A stretch of DNA of 64,000 bases, taken from assembly GCF_019668465.1 (NCBI RefSeq), contig NZ_AP024828.1, positions 434,001 through 498,000 on the forward strand, in the 5' to 3' direction. The notes under the pieces are model-generated. The model was not told the origin of the DNA and did no database searches. It saw nothing but the letters and a program-made list of their open reading frames with translations. This DNA is from Mycobacterium senriense. GTDB taxonomy: Bacteria > Actinomycetota > Actinomycetes > Mycobacteriales > Mycobacteriaceae. Below are positions 63,719 to 64,000 of the stretch, one piece after another; the stretch's first letter is position 1, and each line of letters opens with the position of its first letter. The position numbers and the translations under genes were made by a program.

Positions 63719-63730
63719 CTCAGGACCTGC

Positions 63731-64000
63731 TCAACTGAGCGGGACCGGCTCAAGGATCTCGGCGCGCGCCTCGGGCGCGCTGGCCCGCAACTCGTCGGCG
63801 GACACGTCGTCGGGCTGGGCCTGGGACAGGATCTCGGCCTCCACCCGGGCGGTGTAGTTCGCGACCTCACGCTCGATGTCCTCGGCCGTCCAGCCCAGCA
63901 CCGGCGCGACCACGTCGGCGACCTCGCGCGCGCAGTCGACGCCGCGATGCGAGTATTCGATGGAGATGCGCATCCGGCGGGCCAGAATGTCCTCCAAATG
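63731..64000 (-). CDS. glpD2: GlpD2, glycerol-3-phosphate dehydrogenase (3' part only)
   Basis: The C-terminal 89 residues of GlpD2; the gene runs off the right edge of the window. It reads HLEDILARRMRISIEYSHRG, VAPVLGWTAEDIEREVANY and QPDDVSADELRASAPEAR, matching my memory of the end of Rv3302c. GlpD2 oxidises glycerol-3-phosphate at the membrane with FAD. The TTG near 63997 is an internal Leu codon, not a start. It is followed directly by the RluA-type gene. Confidence 0.88.
   Translation of the reverse strand, partial: HLEDILARRMRISIEYSHRGVDCAREVADVVAPVLGWTAEDIEREVANYTARVEAEILSQAQPDDVSADELRASAPEARAEILEPVPLS

Overview
The window is chromosomal DNA from a slow-growing Mycobacterium, most like the M. 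avium complex. It is very GC-rich and uses many GTG/TTG starts and leaderless promoters. Gene content and order follow, with gaps, the M. tuberculosis H37Rv segment Rv3261 (fbiA) to Rv3302c (glpD2). Gene-by-gene comparisons with H37Rv are from memory of family sequences and synteny; no search was run.

Layout. 0-4.5 kb: F420 synthesis (fbiA, fbiB), the adenine methylase mamA and a Nudix hydrolase. 4.6-9.8 kb: cell-wall linker genes (manB, wbbL1, rmlD) divergent from the LCP ligase gene lcp1. 9.8-13 kb: zinc efflux (pacL1, ctpC) and a CDF-like membrane protein. 13.2-15.3 kb: a methyltransferase and a CoA-transferase. 15.3-22.6 kb: a whole phosphate-uptake locus (pknD, pstS2 / pstB, pstS1, pstC1, pstA2), which in H37Rv lies far away at Rv0931c-Rv0936. 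22.6-25.9 kb: a three-gene signalling operon (REC, CHASE3 histidine kinase, REC-PP2C phosphatase). 26-38.7 kb: fadE25, purE, purK, a GtrA protein, a PH-domain protein, birA, a KstD-like flavoprotein, accD5, accE5, maf, sseA, a SufE-like gene and accA3. 38.8-41.9 kb: the SigF locus. 41.9-46.5 kb: lysine catabolism (lat, lrpA, a DUF1338 gene, pcd). 46.6-52.6 kb: a TetR regulator, lhr and nei1. 52.7-62.8 kb: accessory genes (lpqC, small secreted proteins, a CorA-like transporter, two PPE proteins, a metallo-hydrolase, a 7TM / ImmA / EspR-like cassette and a second EspR-like gene). The end holds an RluA-type synthase and the 3' end of glpD2.

How the genes work together. BirA biotinylates AccA3, which with AccD5 and AccE5 forms acyl-CoA carboxylase. 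ManB, WbbL1, RmlD and Lcp1 contribute to the mannose supply, the rhamnosyl linker and the ligation of arabinogalactan to peptidoglycan. Lat and Pcd turn lysine into 2-aminoadipate, and the DUF1338 protein would consume the derived 2-oxoadipate. At the SigF locus, SigF, its anti-sigma factor UsfX and a STAS antagonist form a partner-switching set; the RsbU-like phosphatase 14 kb away could be its input.

Most notable observations: (1) sequences matching the SigF promoter face each other between usfX and usfY, so the usfX-sigF leader would be antisense to a SigF-driven 35-residue membrane peptide; (2) two EspR-like regulator genes lie inverted with a 210-bp nearly identical core but diverged ends, and one heads an operon with an ImmA-type protease and a 7TM protein; (3) ~55-bp hairpin repeats supply the stop codons of birA and lpqC; (4) a structured leader precedes the STAS gene. 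I saw no rRNA, tRNA, CRISPR array, transposase or origin.
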